64,000 bases of DNA from Sulfurimonas sp. (lineage in GTDB: Bacteria; Campylobacterota; Campylobacteria; Campylobacterales; Sulfurimonadaceae): positions 25,647-89,646 of the forward strand of contig VMSZ01000001.1 of assembly GCA_013791885.1 (NCBI GenBank), in the 5' to 3' direction. Positions within the stretch are counted from its first letter, which is position 1. The number at the start of each line of letters is the position of its first letter. The position numbers and the translations under genes are program-made. The notes under the pieces were generated by a model, which had not been told where the DNA came from, did not search any database, and worked only from the letters and a program-made list of their open reading frames with translations. Of this stretch, positions 60,589-64,000 are shown piece after piece.

Positions 60589-63500
60589 ATGATAGAAAAA
60601 CTCATTGAGTTGAGTGTTAGAAATAAATTTGTAACACTTCTTTTGACACTGTTTCTGGTCTTTGCTTCTGTGTACGCGGTAAAAAATACGCCCATAGATG
60701 CGCTTCCGGATCTCTCTCCTCCTCAAGTTATCGTGCAGATTGAATGGGCGGGGCAGAGTCCTGAGATAGTCGAAGAGCAGGGAACGTATCCGCTTGTATC
60801 GAAGTTTTTATCTATCTCTGACATAGAAACGGTTCGCGGTTTTTCTACCTATGCAAACGGTTTGATTTATATTATCTTCAAAGAAGGTACAGACCTTTAC
60901 TGGGCAAGAACGAGAGTGCTTGAACAACTCTCAACCATCAGTTCGGAACTTCCCTCAAACATGAAAGTCTCCCTTGGGCCTGATGCTTCGGGAGTTGCCT
61001 GGGTGTACGAGTATGCACTTACTTCTAAAACAAAAACGCTCGCAGAGCTGAGAACGTTGCAAGATTACACCTATAAATTTGCTCTTTTAGGCGTTGACGG
61101 AGTGAGTGAAGTGGCCTCTGTGGGCGGGTTTGTGCCGGATTATCAAGTTGTTGTCAATAATGACGCTTTAGTCCAGTACAACTTAAGTATCTCAGATGTA
61201 GCCAAAACACTCAAAGCCAACAATAACGATACGGGCGGACGAATAGTCCTCAAAAATGGCTATGAATGGATGGTTTCCGCCAAAGGGTACATAGAAAATC
61301 TCGACGACATCCGCTCTTTGGTACTCAAAACTGATGGAGGCGTTCCTGTTACTTTGGGCGATATTGCAAGAGTTGAGGTGACTTCTTCTATGCGAAGAGG
61401 TGTGGCAGATTTAAACGGAGAGGGCGAGGTAGTCGGGGGCATCGTCATGTTACGCTACGGCGCGGACGTGTATAAATCTATAGAAAAAATCAAAGAAAAA
61501 ATGGCTACTTTAAAGGTTGATGGCGTTGAAGTCGTCACGACCTACGACCGTTCATCTCTCATAAAAAAAGCTATTGATAATCTTGAACACACTTTACTCA
61601 AAGAGAGCCTTATTGTTGTGCTTGTCATTGGGATATTTTTGCTCCATTTACGCTCTTCGCTCATTATTTTGATTGTCTTGCCGCTTACCATAGCGCTTAC
61701 ATTTTTACTTATGAAACTCTTTGGCATAGGTTCAAACATCATGAGTCTTGGCGGAATTGCTATAGCAATAGGCGCTATGATAGACGCGTCCATTGTCATG
61801 ATAGAAAACGCCCATAAAGAGATACACAAACTTGAAGCGAAGCAGGGGAGTGTCTCAAACGCAGAGCGTTTTGAACTTATGATACACTCTTCACAAAAAG
61901 TAGGCCGTCCTATCTTTTTTGCCCTTGTTTTGGTTGTCGTCTCCTTTTTGCCAATATTTGCACTCTCAGGCCAAGAGGGACAGCTTTTTACCCCTCTGGC
62001 CTACACAAAAACTTTCGCCATGGCTGTAGGAGCAATCCTCTCCATAACTCTTGTTCCTGTTTTGATGGTTTACTTTTTGCGCGGCAAAATCATCCCCGAG
62101 TCACGAAACTTTTTAAACCGTTTTTTCATCTGGCTGTATAACCCGATTTTAAAAATATCTTTGAAGCTGAAATATCTTGTTTTGGCCTTGAGTGTGGCTT
62201 CGCTTTTTGCTATTTACCCGCTGTATAAAAACCTCAATTGGGAATTTATGCCTATGCTTAATGAGCAGACTTTTATGTATATGCCTGTAACGCCTTATGG
62301 TTTGGGTGTAGATTTGAGTAAAGAAATCACACAAAAAACAGACAAAATCTTAGCTGCGTTTCCTGAGGTACAGACGGTGTTTGGCAAGGGAGGGCGGGCG
62401 ACTTCTGCCACAGACCCCGCACCTTTGAGTATGATAGAAACCATCATTACACTCAAACCTGAGGAGGAGTGGCGAGAGGGCATGACCTACAAAACACTCA
62501 TGGCCGAGATGGAGAAAGCGCTTCAAATCCCCGGACTTGTAAACTCTTGGACTTATCCGATACGTGGGCGTATAGATATGCTTCTCAGTGGGATACGAAC
62601 ACCGCTGGGTATAAAACTCTACGCCAAAGAGACAAAAAATCTTGAAACTTATGCGAAAATTATTGAGCAAAAACTTCGCGCATTTGGGATGACTCAGAGT
62701 GTTTTTGCAGATCAGGCGAGTGCAGGGTATTATCTTGACATCGAGATAAAAACAGAGGAGCTTGCCCGTTTTAACATGACTAAAGAAAAACTTTTAGAGT
62801 ACACCTCTTTGGCCATCGGCGGCATGCAGGTGGGAACTTTTTACAAAGGGATAGAGCGTTATCCGATTAGTCTGCGTTTAGAAGAGAACGAAAGAAGAAA
62901 TCTCGAAGAGTTGAAAAATATTCAGATAAAAACTTCACTCGGTTTTGTGCCTCTGAGCACTTTTGCGGAAGTTTCTTACAGACAAAGCTCTTCAGTCATC
63001 AAAAGTGAAATGGCTTCACCCGTCATTTTTATCTATATAACGCCAAAAGACGGGGTCAGTCCGGCAACATATAAAAAAGAGGCCAACAAACTTTTGGAAG
63101 ATTTGAACCTTCCTACAGGGAGTTACTTTGCGTGGGCGGGGCAGTCGGAGTATCTTGAGAGCGCCATGGCAAAAATAGTTTGGATAATCCCTGTGGTCTT
63201 ACTTGTTATTTTGACGCTTATCTACTTTGCGCTTAAAGATGTTGTCGTAACTTTGATACTCTTTTTTACTCTGCCTTTTGCGTTTTTAGGAGGACTGCTC
63301 TATATAGATTATTTGAACTTCAGTATGAGTGTGGCGGTGATAGTCGGCTTCTTGGCGCTTTTAGGCATTGCAGCACAAACGGCCATCATCATGGTGATTT
63401 ACCTTCAAGAGAGTATCCATGAGTTTCAAAACAGATATGGCGCAGATTTTACCAAAGAACGTCTCAGAGAAGCAATTTATGAGGGAGCCGTCCAAAGAGT

Positions 63501-63708
63501 ACGACCAAAACTGATGACACTCTTTGCCATCTTGGCGGGTTTGCTTCCTATTATGTACAGCGATGGAGTCGGAAGTGAAGTGATGCAGCGTATTGCAGCC
63601 CCAATGATAGGCGGAGTGATAAGCTCGGCAGTATTAAGTTTAGTGCTTATCCCTGTGCTCTACGAGATGTACATAAAATTTAAAACCGGAATGACTTCTG
63701 TAAAGTAG
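60589..63708 (+). CDS. cusA: Heavy-metal RND pump, CusA/CzcA family
   Basis: 1039 residues, 12 membrane helices. The metal-RND signature in helix 4 reads AIAIGAMIDASIVMIENAHK, the form of monovalent Cu(I)/Ag(I) pumps (HME4). TDPAPLSMIETIITLKPEEEW is also CusA-like. It expels copper or silver from the periplasm/cytosol through the TolC-type channel. No CusF gene is present, but the FixH-like protein may replace it. Confidence 0.92.
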   Translation: MIEKLIELSVRNKFVTLLLTLFLVFASVYAVKNTPIDALPDLSPPQVIVQIEWAGQSPEIVEEQGTYPLVSKFLSISDIETVRGFSTYANGLIYIIFKEGTDLYWARTRVLEQLSTISSELPSNMKVSLGPDASGVAWVYEYALTSKTKTLAELRTLQDYTYKFALLGVDGVSEVASVGGFVPDYQVVVNNDALVQYNLSISDVAKTLKANNNDTGGRIVLKNGYEWMVSAKGYIENLDDIRSLVLKTDGGVPVTLGDIARVEVTSSMRRGVADLNGEGEVVGGIVMLRYGADVYKSIEKIKEKMATLKVDGVEVVTTYDRSSLIKKAIDNLEHTLLKESLIVVLVIGIFLLHLRSSLIILIVLPLTIALTFLLMKLFGIGSNIMSLGGIAIAIGAMIDASIVMIENAHKEIHKLEAKQGSVSNAERFELMIHSSQKVGRPIFFALVLVVVSFLPIFALSGQEGQLFTPLAYTKTFAMAVGAILSITLVPVLMVYFLRGKIIPESRNFLNRFFIWLYNPILKISLKLKYLVLALSVASLFAIYPLYKNLNWEFMPMLNEQTFMYMPVTPYGLGVDLSKEITQKTDKILAAFPEVQTVFGKGGRATSATDPAPLSMIETIITLKPEEEWREGMTYKTLMAEMEKALQIPGLVNSWTYPIRGRIDMLLSGIRTPLGIKLYAKETKNLETYAKIIEQKLRAFGMTQSVFADQASAGYYLDIEIKTEELARFNMTKEKLLEYTSLAIGGMQVGTFYKGIERYPISLRLEENERRNLEELKNIQIKTSLGFVPLSTFAEVSYRQSSSVIKSEMASPVIFIYITPKDGVSPATYKKEANKLLEDLNLPTGSYFAWAGQSEYLESAMAKIVWIIPVVLLVILTLIYFALKDVVVTLILFFTLPFAFLGGLLYIDYLNFSMSVAVIVGFLALLGIAAQTAIIMVIYLQESIHEFQNRYGADFTKERLREAIYEGAVQRVRPKLMTLFAILAGLLPIMYSDGVGSEVMQRIAAPMIGGVISSAVLSLVLIPVLYEMYIKFKTGMTSVK

Positions 63709-63751
63709 ACAGACTTTTGAAGAAGTTCGGTTTCTAGGAAAGTATCTGTCT
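63707..63751. terminator. Imperfect hairpin between cusA and the convergent edge gene
   Basis: AGACAGA pairs with TCTGTCT, extended by CTTT/AAAG, around a long loop. It covers both stops. Weak evidence. Confidence 0.3.
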
Positions 63752-64000
63752 TAACTGCATAGCAAACCACAATATCCCGAGGTTTAAAAAGAAGATCATC
63801 AAAGAACTTCCCCTCGATACTATTTTCTGCACGAGAGTGCGCTCATTCTTATGCGTCTTGAGTGCAATTCTCATGTGGATAGCAGTCAAAACCGTTATGC
63901 TGCCTACATAAAAAAGTTTATGACTCATCATGTAGCCGAGTTTGGATTCATTAATATCGAAGGTCAGTACATCTATAAGATTAAAATGAATAAACATAAA
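63734..64000 (-). CDS. C-terminal part of a membrane protein, cut by the window edge
   Basis: The frame is open to the last base, so the Met at 63997 may not be the start. Visible: 88 residues with two hydrophobic segments (KLFYVGSITVLTAIHM and LMIFFLNLGILWFAMQL). It resembles small CopD-like or DUF-type membrane proteins but cannot be assigned. It converges on cusA. Confidence 0.5.
   Translation of the reverse strand, partial: FMFIHFNLIDVLTFDINESKLGYMMSHKLFYVGSITVLTAIHMRIALKTHKNERTLVQKIVSRGSSLMIFFLNLGILWFAMQLRQILS

Overview
The window looks like a chromosomal segment of a low-GC Campylobacterota bacterium, most likely Sulfurimonas or a close relative. The case rests on gene content: NIF-type NifS/NifU, SorAB-like sulfite dehydrogenase, a periplasmic rhodanese, TTG/GTG starts with AAGGAG ribosome sites, -10 boxes of the TATAAT type without clear -35 boxes, and tightly packed, overlapping genes. 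No tRNA, rRNA, CRISPR array, prophage or complete insertion sequence was seen.

Layout. 0-7.2 kb: a partial C-terminus, a YeiH-type transporter, a TPR/zinc-ribbon protein with rnhA, rnc, a 25-codon small ORF and aroC, then a convergent operon of LRV-repeat protein, small protein and Mrp. 7.2-16.2 kb: a respiratory operon with a two-domain rhodanese, a type II DMSO-reductase-family molybdoenzyme (alpha, beta, and a gamma-like subunit fused to cytochrome c), a lipoprotein, a TorD-like chaperone and a cytosolic polyferredoxin. 16.3-22.7 kb (minus strand): moaC, mobA, an OmpA-family porin, leuC and several uncharacterised proteins. 22.9-25.2 kb: nifS-nifU. 25.3-30.5 kb: a 2OG oxygenase, a CitE-like lyase, a HerA-type ATPase and a YpfJ-type metallopeptidase. 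30.5-31.75 kb: a small foreign island with integron-cassette character (two cassette-type genes, attC-like palindromes, a duplicated ypfJ 3' end). 31.8-44.3 kb: signalling genes (RR-PilZ, an ODP-type di-iron sensor, a CBS-PAS-GGDEF-EAL protein, a two-component pair, EAL-HDOD, a degenerate GGDEF) and dbpA. 44.3-52.9 kb: GNAT, ABC-F, sorAB, tex and small enzymes. 52.9-64 kb: a probable copper-response region with a Cys-rich bufferin-like peptide, a DoxX/GMC-oxidoreductase operon and a FixH-like/CusCBA efflux operon.

How it fits together. The molybdoenzyme and the sulfite dehydrogenase both need molybdenum cofactor, and moaC and mobA lie beside the first. Three promoters in the last 11 kb (Cys-rich peptide, DoxX operon, Cus operon) share the same 32-nt layout, TACACA-N5-TGCACA upstream of an identically spaced -10, which suggests one metal-responsive regulon. 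Across the window the heptamer AAACGCA (either strand) occurs about 100 times by eye, roughly ten times chance expectation, with no strand bias. It also builds the terminator after nifU. It is nearly absent from the molybdoenzyme operon, the ompA-leuC-nif stretch and the cassette island. It behaves like a DNA-uptake-type word. All counts were made by hand.
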